Under the pieces are notes generated by a model. That model searched no databases and was not told where the DNA came from. It saw only the letters and a list, made by a program, of their open reading frames with translations. This document shows positions 8,296 to 16,511 of a DNA stretch of 64,000 nucleotides, piece after piece. Source of the DNA: Streptomyces sp. AP-93. Lineage in GTDB: Bacteria; Actinomycetota; Actinomycetes; Streptomycetales; Streptomycetaceae. Made by a program: the position numbers and the translations under genes. The first letter of the stretch is position 1. Every line of letters starts with the position of its first letter. The DNA lies in the NCBI RefSeq assembly GCF_022808175.1, contig NZ_JALGBX010000022.1, forward strand, positions 62,001 through 126,000, given 5' to 3'.

Positions 8296-8425
8296 GGCAG
8301 GTGCGGCGCCGTTGCCGGGGGCGCCGCCCCCGGACCCCCGCGCCTCAAACGCCGGCGGGGTGAAGTGCCCCGGGGCTCTGCCCCGAACCCGAACCCGAAC
8401 CCCGCGCCTCAAGCGCCGGCGGGAC
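8296..8425. repeat. GC-rich dispersed intergenic repeat, copy 1
   Basis: The gap between the convergent YbjN and MFS genes holds two copies of CGCCTCAAACGCCGGCGGG-like sequence (around 8340 and 8405), each preceded by a CCCCGGGGCTCTGCCCC-like hairpin. The same words recur at 37.2, 52.2 and 63.2 kb. The second copy runs a few bases into the 3' end of the MFS gene, so the repeat contributes its last codons. Confidence 0.6.
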
Positions 8426-9710
8426 TGGAGGCTTCGGCGGCCGGCGAGGCCGGCTTCGACGCGACCGTGAGCCCGGGGGCGCCGCCCTCCCCCGCTGCCG
8501 GCTCCCCCTGGGGGAGCCCCCGCATCAGCAGCCAGTAGCCCGCCGCGGCGATGGTCCCCAGGGCCGCCGTCGCGCCCCACAGCCACGCCGCGCCGAAGTG
8601 CTCGATCGCGAAGCCCGCCATCAGCGGCGCGATCAGCGAGGCCACCGCCCACGACATCGTGTACATGCCCTGGTAGCGGCCGCGCCCGTGCGTCGGGGAG
8701 AGCCGCGCGACCAGGCCCATCTGGACCGGCGAGTTGATGATCTCGGCCAGCGTCCACACGCAGACGGTCAGCGCCAGGCTCCACACCGAGCCGCCGAAGG
8801 CCGTCAGCCCGAACCCGTACCCCGCCAGCAGCGCCGAGATGACCAGCAGCTTCTGCGGATCGCGGTGCTCGATGAACCGGGTGACCGGGATCTGCAGCAC
8901 CACGATCAGCACGCCGTTCACGGCGATGACCAGCCCGTAGTCGGCGGTGGAGAACCCGGCCGCGCCCATCGCGAGCGGCAGCCCGAACGAGCCCTGCATG
9001 AAGATCAGCGAGATCAGGAACGACAGCCCGACCACACCCATGAACCGCCCGTCCCGCAGCACCGTCCCCAGGCGGACCTCCGGCCCGGCGGCCGCCTTCT
9101 CCGCCGCCGTCCTGTGCGGCCGGGACTCCGGCAGCTTGAGGAAGACGAGCACCGCGCAGACCAGCGTCAGGGCCGCTTCGCCGAGGAACCCGGCCAGGTA
9201 GCTGTACTCCGCGACGAAGCCCGCCACGCTCGCGCTGACGGCGTAGCCCAGGTTGATGGCCCAGTAGTTCAGCGCGAAGGCCCGTACCCGGTCCTCCGGC
9301 CGGACGATGTCGGCCAGCATCGCCTGCACCGCCGGCCGCGAGGCGTTGGAGGTCATGCCGACCAGCAGCGCCACCGCGGCGATCGCCGCCGGGTGCTCCA
9401 TGAACCCGAGCAGCGCCACCGAGAACGCGGTCGACGCCTGCGCCGCCAGCAGCGTGGGCCGCCGCCCCAGCCGGTCCGTGAGCACCCCGGCGACGAGCGA
9501 GGACACCACGCCGCCGAGCCCGTGCAGGGCCACCACAAGTCCCACGAAGGAGGCCGAATAGCCCCGCTCCAGGGTCAGGTACAAGGTCATGAATGTGGCG
9601 ACGAAGGCCCCGAGCCTGTTGACCAGCGTGCTCGTCCAGAGCCACCAGAACTCCCGGGGCAGCCCCGCCACGCTCTCGCGGGCGGCCCGTCTCACACTGG
9701 CAACGGACAT
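8409..9710 (-). CDS. MFS transporter
   Basis: This 433-residue integral membrane protein has about twelve hydrophobic spans. The signature loop between spans 2 and 3 reads AGVLTDRLGRRPTLLAAQAS, which is MFS motif A. A basic cytoplasmic stretch precedes the second half (RPHRTAAEKAAAG). The family exports or imports small solutes using the proton gradient; the substrate cannot be read from sequence, though the DHA-type layout makes drug or metabolite export more likely. It is a single gene, convergent with the YbjN gene and divergent from gpmA. Its last residues (SPAEASSPAGA) are encoded by a dispersed GC-rich repeat. Confidence 0.87.
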   Translation of the reverse strand: MSVASVRRAARESVAGLPREFWWLWTSTLVNRLGAFVATFMTLYLTLERGYSASFVGLVVALHGLGGVVSSLVAGVLTDRLGRRPTLLAAQASTAFSVALLGFMEHPAAIAAVALLVGMTSNASRPAVQAMLADIVRPEDRVRAFALNYWAINLGYAVSASVAGFVAEYSYLAGFLGEAALTLVCAVLVFLKLPESRPHRTAAEKAAAGPEVRLGTVLRDGRFMGVVGLSFLISLIFMQGSFGLPLAMGAAGFSTADYGLVIAVNGVLIVVLQIPVTRFIEHRDPQKLLVISALLAGYGFGLTAFGGSVWSLALTVCVWTLAEIINSPVQMGLVARLSPTHGRGRYQGMYTMSWAVASLIAPLMAGFAIEHFGAAWLWGATAALGTIAAAGYWLLMRGLPQGEPAAGEGGAPGLTVASKPASPAAEASSPAGA

Positions 9711-9874
9711 AAGGAATCCCCCCGGAGATGTAAGCGTCGCTCTACTCGTTCGGACCCTACGGACCCGGTCACTCGAGAGCCACTGGATTGACGGCTGCCG
9801 TCAATCGGGGGACCGTCCCACATGCCGTACACACCGCGCGCGGGGGGACGGGTGCGTCCATTAGGCTCGTACGC

Positions 9875-10636
9875 ATGGCCGACGCACCGTACAAGCTGAT
9901 CCTCCTCCGCCACGGCGAGAGCGAATGGAACGCGAAGAACCTGTTCACCGGCTGGGTGGACGTCAATCTCAACGAGAAGGGCGAGAAGGAGGCAGTCCGC
10001 GGTGGCGAACTCCTGAAGGACGCCGGACTTCTCCCCGACGTGGTTCACACGTCCCTCCAGAAGCGCGCGATCCGCACCTCCCAGCTCGCGCTGGAGGCCG
10101 CCGACCGCCACTGGATCCCGGTCCACCGCTCCTGGCGCCTGAACGAGCGCCACTACGGCGCCCTCCAGGGCAAGGACAAGGCCCAGACCCTCGCCGAGTT
10201 CGGCGAGGAGCAGTTCATGCTGTGGCGCCGCTCGTACGACACCCCGCCGCCGGCGCTCGAAGACGGTACGGAGTTCTCGCAGTCCGGGGACCCGCGCTAC
10301 GCCTCCATCCCGCCGGAGCTGCGCCCGCGTACCGAGTGCCTCAAGGACGTCGTCGTCCGCATGCTCCCGTACTGGTACGACTCGATCGTCCCGGACCTGC
10401 TGGACGGCCACACCGTCCTGGTCGCCGCGCACGGCAACTCCCTGCGCGCGCTGGTCAAGCACCTCGACGGGGTCTCCGACGCCGACATCGCGGGCCTGAA
10501 CATCCCGACCGGCATCCCGCTCTCCTACGAGCTGGACGCCGACTTCAAGCCCCTCAACCCGGGCGGCACCTACCTCGACCCGGACGCCGCCGCGGCCGCC
10601 ATCGAGGCCGTCAAGAACCAGGGCAAGAAGAAGTAG
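9875..10636 (+). CDS. gpmA: 2,3-bisphosphoglycerate-dependent phosphoglycerate mutase
   Basis: The enzyme interconverts 3- and 2-phosphoglycerate in glycolysis and gluconeogenesis. It is 253 residues long, typical of the dPGM family. The phospho-accepting His lies in LILLRHGESEWN at about residue 11, and the second catalytic His in VLVAAHGNSLRALVKHLDG. The long family signature NERHYGALQGKDKAQT is present. ATG 9875 gives MADAPYKLILLRHG. The earlier in-frame ATG at 9788 adds an unlikely 29 residues. There is little ribosome-site sequence before 9875, so it may be read from a short leader. A strong hairpin follows the stop. Confidence 0.95.
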   Translation: MADAPYKLILLRHGESEWNAKNLFTGWVDVNLNEKGEKEAVRGGELLKDAGLLPDVVHTSLQKRAIRTSQLALEAADRHWIPVHRSWRLNERHYGALQGKDKAQTLAEFGEEQFMLWRRSYDTPPPALEDGTEFSQSGDPRYASIPPELRPRTECLKDVVVRMLPYWYDSIVPDLLDGHTVLVAAHGNSLRALVKHLDGVSDADIAGLNIPTGIPLSYELDADFKPLNPGGTYLDPDAAAAAIEAVKNQGKKK

Positions 10637-10648
10637 CACGAGCGATCA

Positions 10649-10685
10649 CGCCCCCGGTCTGCGCACACGGCGCGGACCGGGGGCG
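10649..10685 (+). terminator. Terminator hairpin after gpmA
   Basis: A 16-bp stem (arms 10649-10664 and 10670-10685, starting CGCCCCCGGTC) with one G-U pair and a five-base loop lies 13 bases past the gpmA stop. There is no long U-tract, as is usual in Streptomyces. Confidence 0.75.
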
Positions 10686-10836
10686 TTCGTCTGTTCCGGG
10701 CCCACTGGGGTGCCGGGCGCGCAGCGGTGCGAGGAGTCGTACGACTCGTACGACTCCTGCGACTCGTACAACCGTTCCGGCCCAACGGGAGTCTTAGGGG
10801 CGGACATTGATCGAGTTTCCTTGGGGGGAACCGGCC

Positions 10837-12300
10837 GTGAGGCGCCATATCCGTCACTCCGTCGCGATCGTCGCGGCGCTCACCACGCTCACCGGTGGCC
10901 TGCTGGCCGCCACGGGCACCCAGGCGGCCGAGGCGGCCACCACCGGGCCCGCGGCCACCCGGTACGCCGACGACTTCAACGGCGACGGCCACCACGACCT
11001 GGCGATCGGTGCCCCGGACGCCGCCGTGAACGTCACGGGCACGGACGGGGCCACCACCCCCGTGCACGCCGCGGGCTACGTGACCGTCTCCTACGGCAGC
11101 AAGTACGGCGCCCAGAAGACCGGCCTGAAGGTCATCACCCAGAACAGCCCCGGGATCCCGGGCGACCCGACGCAGAGCCGGCAGTTCGGGGCGGTCCTGA
11201 CCAACGGCGACTTCAACGGCGACGGCTACGCGGACCTCGCCGTGGGCACGCGGGACGACCAGGTCACCCTGATCTGGGGCAGCGCCACGGGCCTGCAGTC
11301 CGCCACCTCGATGGCCGACCCGAGGAAGGCGCCCGGCTTCGGCGTCGTCCTGAAGGCCGGTGACTTCACCGGTGACGGCAGGACCGACCTCGTCGTCGGC
11401 TACTCCACCTCGCTCCGGCTGTTCCGGGGCCCCTTCAAGGCGGACGGTTCGCCGCTCTCGACGCAGGCGGTGGACCTCGGCCGCGAGTACCCCGTCTTCG
11501 GGGCGGAGGACGCGCAGAACCGGATCGCGGTGGGCCGGATCAACAAGGGCGCCATCGACGACCTCGTCGTCCTCGGCGAGCGCAGGAACTACGACGAAGC
11601 GATGCGGGGCCGGGTGCTCCTCGGCGGGACGTCCGGACTGCGCTTCACGCCGGTCACCATCCGCGGTGGCGGTAGCGTCGCCATCGCGGACTTCGACAAG
11701 GACGGCTACGGCGACATCGCGGTGGGCGACTCCGCGGTCCAGATCGACACCGACTACGGCGCGGGTGTGGTCCGGGTCAACTACGGCTCCGCCAACGGTG
11801 TGGACGACACCCGTGGCGTCCGGACGTTCACCGAGGACAGCGACGGCCTCCCCGGCACCGTGGAGAAGTACGACCGCTTCGGCAACTCCGTCGCCGCGGC
11901 CGACCTCAACCTGGACGGCTACCCCGAGCTGATCATCGGCGCCCTGGGTGAGCGGAAGGCCACCTGCGAGCACTGCTACATCACCGGCGGCGGCTTCTAC
12001 GTGCTGAAGGGCACGTCCAAGGGCGTCACCGGCATCGGGGCCGCCTGGTACGCCCACAACGCGCCGGGCCTGCCCACGCCCGCCGGCACGTACCGCATCC
12101 CCACGCAGCTCAAGATCACGGACCTGAACAACGACAAGCAGCCCGAGCTCACCTTCGCGGTCGGAGCGCTGGTCCCGCAGCTCTGGTCCGTCGGCACGAA
12201 GGACGGCAAGGTCGCCGGGACCTCGCCCACCCGCGTCGTGAATCCGCCGACCGACCCGCAGGTCAAGACCGGCCTCCAGTTCGGCGTACTGGCCCGCTGA
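10837..12300 (+). CDS. Secreted FG-GAP/VCBS repeat protein
   Basis: The start is GTG 10837 (VRRHIRHSVAIVAALT), eight bases after a GGGGGGAA ribosome site; the TTG at 10807 lies upstream of that site and is rejected. A signal peptide ends near AEAA (about residue 35). The 487-residue mature part is an integrin-like beta-propeller with at least six calcium-loop repeats: DDFNGDGHHDLAIGAP, GDFNGDGYADLAVG, GDFTGDGRTDLVVG, ADFDKDGYGDIAVG, ADLNLDGYPELIIG and the degenerate TDLNNDKQPELTFA. Such proteins bind ligands or surfaces outside the cell. No enzyme domain is present. It is a single gene followed by an imperfect hairpin at about 12314-12356. Confidence 0.85.
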   Translation: MRRHIRHSVAIVAALTTLTGGLLAATGTQAAEAATTGPAATRYADDFNGDGHHDLAIGAPDAAVNVTGTDGATTPVHAAGYVTVSYGSKYGAQKTGLKVITQNSPGIPGDPTQSRQFGAVLTNGDFNGDGYADLAVGTRDDQVTLIWGSATGLQSATSMADPRKAPGFGVVLKAGDFTGDGRTDLVVGYSTSLRLFRGPFKADGSPLSTQAVDLGREYPVFGAEDAQNRIAVGRINKGAIDDLVVLGERRNYDEAMRGRVLLGGTSGLRFTPVTIRGGGSVAIADFDKDGYGDIAVGDSAVQIDTDYGAGVVRVNYGSANGVDDTRGVRTFTEDSDGLPGTVEKYDRFGNSVAAADLNLDGYPELIIGALGERKATCEHCYITGGGFYVLKGTSKGVTGIGAAWYAHNAPGLPTPAGTYRIPTQLKITDLNNDKQPELTFAVGALVPQLWSVGTKDGKVAGTSPTRVVNPPTDPQVKTGLQFGVLAR

Positions 12301-12368
12301 CAGGGATCTCCCAGAGCAGCCCCCCACCTGCCGGTCCTCGGCGGACGGGGGGCTTCTCGTTGCCCCGC

Positions 12369-12542
12369 TCAGGCACCGCCGGTCACGCCGGGGACGACGA
12401 AGCGCCTGTGCAGGGGGGAGACGGCCACCTGAGGGTCGCCCTGGACGCCCAGTTCCCCCTTGATCACGGGTGTGATCCGGTCGGCGATGAACCGGGTGAA
12501 GTGGTCCTCCGACTCCCTCGGGTGTGAGCTCGGACCATGCAA
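12369..12542 (-). pseudogene. Possible 3' remnant of a small gene
   Basis: The reverse frame reads SEDHFTRFIADRITPVIKGE and continues to FVVPGVTGGA and a TGA at 12369, which looks protein-like. It is only 57 codons from a possible TTG. Immediately upstream, a different frame reads MNLAWSELTPEG, as if a frameshift separates the two halves. I do not recognise the family. The rest of the 12301-12719 gap holds nothing else I can support except a terminator-like hairpin near 12314-12356. Confidence 0.3.
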
Positions 12543-12719
12543 GGTTCATCGCGATTGCCACGGCGGTTTCTCCCCGTCACCTCGGGTGCCGCGGCACGGC
12601 ATGACGACGCTAAGCAGGCCGGGAGGGCCGGGCATTCCGGAGCAGGCATTCGGACGCAGTCGGCGGCGTTACGGGGCCAGGGGGCGCTGAAGCGGTGTGA
12701 CATCCGTGTCCGGCGGCCG

Positions 12720-13046
12720 TCACGGCGCGGGGCGGGGGAGCGGCCCCCGGTACGGTGCGGGGCCGGCGGGGCCGGGTCGCGTCGCGCGTTCGGCGATTCT
12801 GCGGTCCGTCTCCGCGCGCCACGCGGCCGCGTTGCTGCCGTCGATCTGGCCGGCGAAGGCGCGGTAGGCCGCGGCCACGAGCGCATCCGGGGCGTTCGGG
12901 CGGGCGCGGGCGATGGCCCACAGGGCGTTCTCCGTCGGGGTGTCCAGCCCCGTCTCGGTGCGCACGCCGCGCCCCGCCAGCACGTTCGTCAGGACACTCT
13001 CGAAGTTGCGCCGTAACTGCTCCTGGCTCGGGTGGCCGTAGCGCAT
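12720..13046 (-). CDS. Hypothetical small protein (108 aa)
   Basis: I do not recognise a family. The protein begins MRYGHPSQEQLRRNFESVLT and continues with helical, charged sequence (TPTENALWAIARARPNAPDA, AWRAETDRRIAERA), ending in a Pro/Arg/Gly tail. A GGAG lies eight bases before ATG 13046. There is no signal or membrane segment. The first 80 residues have good Streptomyces codon bias; the tail is low complexity, so the true 3' end could have drifted. It lies downstream of the Cys-rich peptide gene but is separated from it by a hairpin. Confidence 0.55.
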   Translation of the reverse strand: MRYGHPSQEQLRRNFESVLTNVLAGRGVRTETGLDTPTENALWAIARARPNAPDALVAAAYRAFAGQIDGSNAAAWRAETDRRIAERATRPGPAGPAPYRGPLPRPAP

Positions 13047-13080
13047 GGCCGTCTCCGTCTCTTCCTCGATGGGACCGATG

Positions 13081-13121
13081 CGAAGGGCCCCGGCCGACGG
13101 GGTGTCGGACGGGGCCCTTCG
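13081..13121 (-). terminator. Terminator hairpin after the Cys-rich peptide gene
   Basis: Perfect 11-bp outer arms (CGAAGGGCCCC and its complement, 13081-13091 and 13111-13121) enclose an inner CCGAC/GTCGG pairing. It sits 26 bases past the stop at 13147 when read on the minus strand. Confidence 0.65.
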
Positions 13122-13146
13122 TGTACGGGCGGCCAGGCGGGCGGCC

Positions 13147-13299
13147 TCAGCCGCCGCACTGGCAGGGGGCGCCGGACTGGCAGCCGCAGCCGCAGCCCGA
13201 GCCGCAGCCGCAGGCCGCGAGCAGGGGCAAGCGCAGGCGCAGGCCCTCCGGGGGCTGCGCTTCCTGCTCCGGGGTGATGGGGACGGGGGAATCGGGCAT
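13147..13299 (-). CDS. Small Cys-rich protein with CGCGC tail (50 aa)
   Basis: ATG 13299 follows a near-perfect GAGGAGG ribosome site, which makes this very small frame credible. The product starts MPDSPVPITPEQEAQPPEG and ends in a glycine/cysteine tail reading AACGCGSGCGCGCQSG then APCQCGG, with seven cysteines in 24 residues. There is no signal peptide. The cysteine spacing (CGC, CGCGC, CQC) resembles metal-binding metallothionein-like or zinc-ribbon tails, but no family is recognised and a peptide precursor is another possibility. It is followed by a hairpin terminator. Confidence 0.65.
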   Translation of the reverse strand: MPDSPVPITPEQEAQPPEGLRLRLPLLAACGCGSGCGCGCQSGAPCQCGG

Positions 13300-13416
13300 G
13301 GATCCTCCTCGTAGGCGTTGTGCCTTCGCCCTCATTCATGCCCAGCCCGGCCCCCGCGTCAACGGCGCATTGGGGGCTCGTTGTCGATCCAGCCCCCGCC
13401 GGCCCTCCGGATGGGC

Positions 13417-14094
13417 TCAGACGCCCTCGACCTGCGTGGGTGCCTGGAGCTCGTCCGCGTGCTCACCCGTCACCAGGTAGACCACGCGCTTGGCGACCGA
13501 CACCGCGTGGTCCGCGAAGCGCTCGTAGTAGCGGCCCAGCAGCGTCACGTCGACCGCCGTCTCGATGCCGTGCTTCCAGCGGTCGTCCATCAGGTGCTGG
13601 AACAGCGTGCGGTGCAGCTGGTCCATCTCGTCGTCGTCCTGCTCCAGCTGGAGCGCCAGGTCGACGTCCTTCGTGATGATGACCTCGGCCGCCTTCGCCA
13701 TCAGCCGCTGCGCGAGCTGCCCCATCTCCAGGATGGTCGCGTGCAGGTCGCGCGGGACCGCCGTGTCCGGGAAGCGCAGCCGCGCGAGCTTGGCCACGTG
13801 CTGCGCCAGGTCGCCGGAGCGCTCCAGGTCGGCGCTCATGCGCAGCGAGGTGACGACGATGCGCAGGTCGGTGGCGACCGGCTGCTGGCGCGCGAGCAGC
13901 GCGATGGCACGGGCCTCCAGGTCGTGCTGGAGGTCGTCCACCTTCTGGTCGGCGGCGATGACGCTCTCGGCGAGCTTCAGGTCGGCGTCGAGCATGGAGG
14001 TCGTGGCCCGCCCGATGGCGGAACCGACCAGCCGGGCCATTTCGACCAGGCCTTCACCGATCGAGTCCAGTTCCTCGTGGTACGCGTCACGCAT
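13417..14094 (-). CDS. phoU: Phosphate signalling complex protein PhoU
   Basis: PhoU is a cytoplasmic all-helical protein that damps PhoR/PhoP signalling when phosphate is plentiful and links it to the Pst transporter. The 225-residue product has two PhoU three-helix repeats. The metal-binding sequence of the first reads DLRIVVTSLRMSADLERSGD and of the second YYERFADHAVSVAKRVVYLV. It is divergent from phoR-phoP, as in other streptomycetes. The 236-bp gap between them contains PHO-box-like repeats facing phoU. Confidence 0.93.
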   Translation of the reverse strand: MRDAYHEELDSIGEGLVEMARLVGSAIGRATTSMLDADLKLAESVIAADQKVDDLQHDLEARAIALLARQQPVATDLRIVVTSLRMSADLERSGDLAQHVAKLARLRFPDTAVPRDLHATILEMGQLAQRLMAKAAEVIITKDVDLALQLEQDDDEMDQLHRTLFQHLMDDRWKHGIETAVDVTLLGRYYERFADHAVSVAKRVVYLVTGEHADELQAPTQVEGV

Positions 14095-14224
14095 GTCTCG
14101 TGTCCCTCTCTCGACCTACTACGACCTACTACTGCCTACTGCATGTACTGCCCGGGGAGCGGGCCGGTGCGGCCATCGGCCCCACGTTGCCACGGTGAAC
14201 CCCGAACGCGACCGACTCCGGCAC

Positions 14225-14257
14225 CACAAGTGAATCAGCACGGTCGTCAGGGTGAAC
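14225..14257 (-). promoter_or_regulatory. Candidate PHO box between phoU and phoR
   Basis: On the minus strand GTTCACCCTGA (14257 to 14247) is followed exactly 22 bases later by ATTCACTTGTG (14235 to 14225). This fits the 11-base direct-repeat units around GTTCACC that PhoP binds in Streptomyces. A further GTTCACCGTGG lies at 14200-14190. The middle unit is poorly conserved, so this is a candidate only. Confidence 0.45.
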
Positions 14258-14330
14258 TCTGGGCGACGACTGTTCGAGGTGCCACCCGAACGGCTGTGGA
14301 AGTGTCCCCCGGCCTGCTTAACCTGGAGTC

Positions 14331-15575
14331 ATGGACGTGAACGCGGCGGTCGCCGCAGCTGCAGCGATCGCCGGTCTTTGCACCGGTGTGATCGCGATGC
14401 TGGCGTTCCGCTGGAGCGAGCGCGACCAAGCCCGCCCCACCCGGAGCTCCATGCGCCCCGACATCAACGCGGTGCTCCCACCAGGAGTGGACACCGTCCT
14501 CTCCGTGCTCCGCTCCTCCGCCGTCGTACTCGACGAAGGGGACGCGGTGGTCAAGGCCAGCTCGGCGGCATATGCCCTCGGCCTGGTCCGCGGCGGCAAG
14601 CTGGCCGTGGAGCCCATGCTCCACATGGCCCGCGACACCCGGCGCGACGGGGAGATACGCCAGGTCGAGCTCGACCTGCCCCGGCGCGGCACCGGCCGCG
14701 GCGAAGCGCTCGCCGTCTCGGCGCGCGTCGCCCCGCTCGGCTCCCGCCTGGTGCTCCTCCTCGTGGAGGATCTCACCGAGGCCCGCCGCATCGAGGCCGT
14801 ACGCCGCGACTTCGTCGCGAACGTGTCGCACGAGCTCAAGACCCCGGTCGGCGCGATCTCCCTGCTCTCCGAGGCCGTCATGGACGCCTCGGACGACCCC
14901 GAGGCGGTCCACCGCTTCGCCGGCCGCATGCAGATCGAGGCCACCCGCCTGATCAACCTCGTACAAGAACTCATCGACCTCTCCCGGGTACAGAACGACG
15001 ACCCCCTGGAGGACGCGGAGCCCGTCCGCGTGGACACGCTCGTGGCCGAGGCCATCGACCGCTGCCGCCACACGGCCTCCGCGAAACAGATCACCATGGC
15101 CGCCGGCGGCACCGCCGACCTGCGGGTATGGGGCCACCGGGGGCAGCTCGCGGCCGCCCTCGGAAACCTGGTCGAGAACGCCGTCAACTACAGCCCCGCC
15201 CGCACCCGCGTCGGCATCGCCGCGCGCCGGGTCACCGCGCCGGGTGGAGACTTGATCGAGATAGCCGTGACCGACCAGGGCATCGGCATCCCGGAAAAGG
15301 ACCGCGAGCGCATCTTCGAACGCTTCTACCGTGTGGACCCGGCCCGCTCCCGCGCCACGGGAGGAACCGGCCTGGGCCTTGCGATCGTGAAGCACGTAGC
15401 GGCTTCGCACGGCGGGGAGGTGTCGGTATGGAGCTCGGAGGGTCAGGGTTCCACGTTCACCCTGCGACTCCCCGAAGCGGCCGCGCCGGCCCCGGCGACG
15501 GCCTCAGCACCCGCCAACACCCTGCTCGAACCTCACACCGCACCAGCCATCCCTGCCCCGGAGGTCCTTCCGTGA
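14331..15575 (+). CDS. phoR: Phosphate sensor histidine kinase PhoR (SenX3-like)
   Basis: The 414-residue kinase has one N-terminal membrane span (about residues 5-27), a PAS-like sensor region (about 45-150), then HisKA and HATPase domains. The phospho-accepting His167 is in FVANVSHELKTPVG. The N box reads LGNLVENAVNYSP, the G1 box VTDQGIGIP, and the F and G2 boxes IFERFYRV and TGGTGLGLAIVKHV. The single-span layout is that of SenX3/PhoR of actinobacteria. It shares a four-base GTGA overlap with phoP. The C-terminal 30 residues are Ala/Pro-rich. It phosphorylates PhoP on phosphate starvation. Confidence 0.94.
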   Translation: MDVNAAVAAAAAIAGLCTGVIAMLAFRWSERDQARPTRSSMRPDINAVLPPGVDTVLSVLRSSAVVLDEGDAVVKASSAAYALGLVRGGKLAVEPMLHMARDTRRDGEIRQVELDLPRRGTGRGEALAVSARVAPLGSRLVLLLVEDLTEARRIEAVRRDFVANVSHELKTPVGAISLLSEAVMDASDDPEAVHRFAGRMQIEATRLINLVQELIDLSRVQNDDPLEDAEPVRVDTLVAEAIDRCRHTASAKQITMAAGGTADLRVWGHRGQLAAALGNLVENAVNYSPARTRVGIAARRVTAPGGDLIEIAVTDQGIGIPEKDRERIFERFYRVDPARSRATGGTGLGLAIVKHVAASHGGEVSVWSSEGQGSTFTLRLPEAAAPAPATASAPANTLLEPHTAPAIPAPEVLP

Positions 15576-16252
15576 CCCGAGTGCTAGTCGTCGAGGATGA
15601 GGAATCCTTCAGCGACGCCCTGTCCTACATGCTCCGCAAGGAGGGCTTCGAGGTCGCGATCGCCGCGACCGGGCCCGACGGGCTCGACGAGTTCGAGCGC
15701 AACGGCGCCGACCTCGTCCTCCTCGACCTGATGCTCCCCGGCCTGCCCGGCACCGAGGTCTGCCGGCAGCTCCGCGGCCGCTCCAACGTCCCCGTGATCA
15801 TGGTGACCGCCAAGGACAGCGAGATCGACAAGGTCGTCGGGCTGGAGATAGGAGCCGACGACTACGTCACGAAGCCCTTCTCCTCGCGGGAGCTGGTCGC
15901 CCGCATCCGCGCGGTCCTGCGCCGCCGCGGCGAGCCGGAAGAGGTCACCCCGGCGGCCCTGGAAGCGGGCCCCGTCCGGATGGACGTCGACCGCCACGTG
16001 GTCACCGTCGCCGGAGCCAAGGTGGACCTCCCGCTGAAGGAGTTCGACCTGCTGGAGATGCTGCTGCGCAACGCGGGCCGCGTACTGACCCGCATGCAGC
16101 TCATCGACCGGGTCTGGGGCGCCGACTACGTCGGCGACACCAAGACCCTCGACGTCCACGTCAAGCGCCTGCGTGCCAAGATCGAGCCCGACCCCGGTGC
16201 CCCGCGCTACCTGGTCACGGTGCGAGGCCTCGGCTACAAGTTCGAGCCGTAA
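15572..16252 (+). CDS. phoP: Response regulator PhoP (OmpR family)
   Basis: PhoP switches on phosphate-scavenging genes and represses nitrogen and antibiotic genes in Streptomyces. The 226-residue protein has a receiver domain (acidic pocket VVEDEE, phospho-acceptor D52 in LVLLDLMLP, Lys in YVTKPFSS) and a C-terminal winged helix (about 128-226; RVLTRMQLIDRVWG, TLDVHVKRLRAKIE, ending RGLGYKFEP). GTG 15572 overlaps the phoR stop. The last 71 bases of coding sequence plus the stop are repeated 179 bp downstream, followed by a strong terminator. Confidence 0.95.
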   Translation: MTRVLVVEDEESFSDALSYMLRKEGFEVAIAATGPDGLDEFERNGADLVLLDLMLPGLPGTEVCRQLRGRSNVPVIMVTAKDSEIDKVVGLEIGADDYVTKPFSSRELVARIRAVLRRRGEPEEVTPAALEAGPVRMDVDRHVVTVAGAKVDLPLKEFDLLEMLLRNAGRVLTRMQLIDRVWGADYVGDTKTLDVHVKRLRAKIEPDPGAPRYLVTVRGLGYKFEP

Positions 16253-16435
16253 GCCGTAGACGGGGGGTCCGTCCCGTCGCCGGTCGGAGGCCGGCGCAGC
16301 GTCCCGAAGCCCGGGAGGCCCCTGGGGCCGAGCGGTGCGAGGGGCGCGTGTGGGAGGGGCTCGAGCCCGACCCGGGTGCCCCGCGCTACCTGGTCACGGT
16401 GCGAGGCCTCGGCTACAAGTTCGAGCCGTAAGCCG
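16182..16435 (+). repeat. Direct 75-bp duplication of the phoP 3' end
   Basis: Bases 16182-16256 (codons for PhoP from IEPDPGAPRYLV to the stop and a few bases beyond) recur at 16361-16435 with a single mismatch (C at 16195, G at 16374). The copies are separated by 104 bp of unrelated, non-repeated sequence. The second copy encodes only the last 22 PhoP residues and has no start; it is directly followed by the terminator expected after phoP. Confidence 0.95.
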
Positions 16436-16449
16436 GCCCGGAACACGAC

Positions 16450-16486
16450 AACGGCCCCCGTCCGCATCGAGCGGACGGGGGCCGTT
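16450..16486. terminator. Bidirectional terminator between phoP and the lipoprotein gene
   Basis: A perfect 16-bp stem (AACGGCCCCCGTCCGC, 16450-16465, with its complement at 16471-16486) and a five-base ATCGA loop. It lies between convergent genes and can serve both. Confidence 0.85.
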
Positions 16487-16511
16487 CCCGTTGAGTACGG
16501 TGCTGCGCGCC

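Noticed and set aside
16361..16435. A second PhoP-like gene from the duplicated segment
   Set aside because: Only the last 22 codons are present, without start, receiver or ribosome site.
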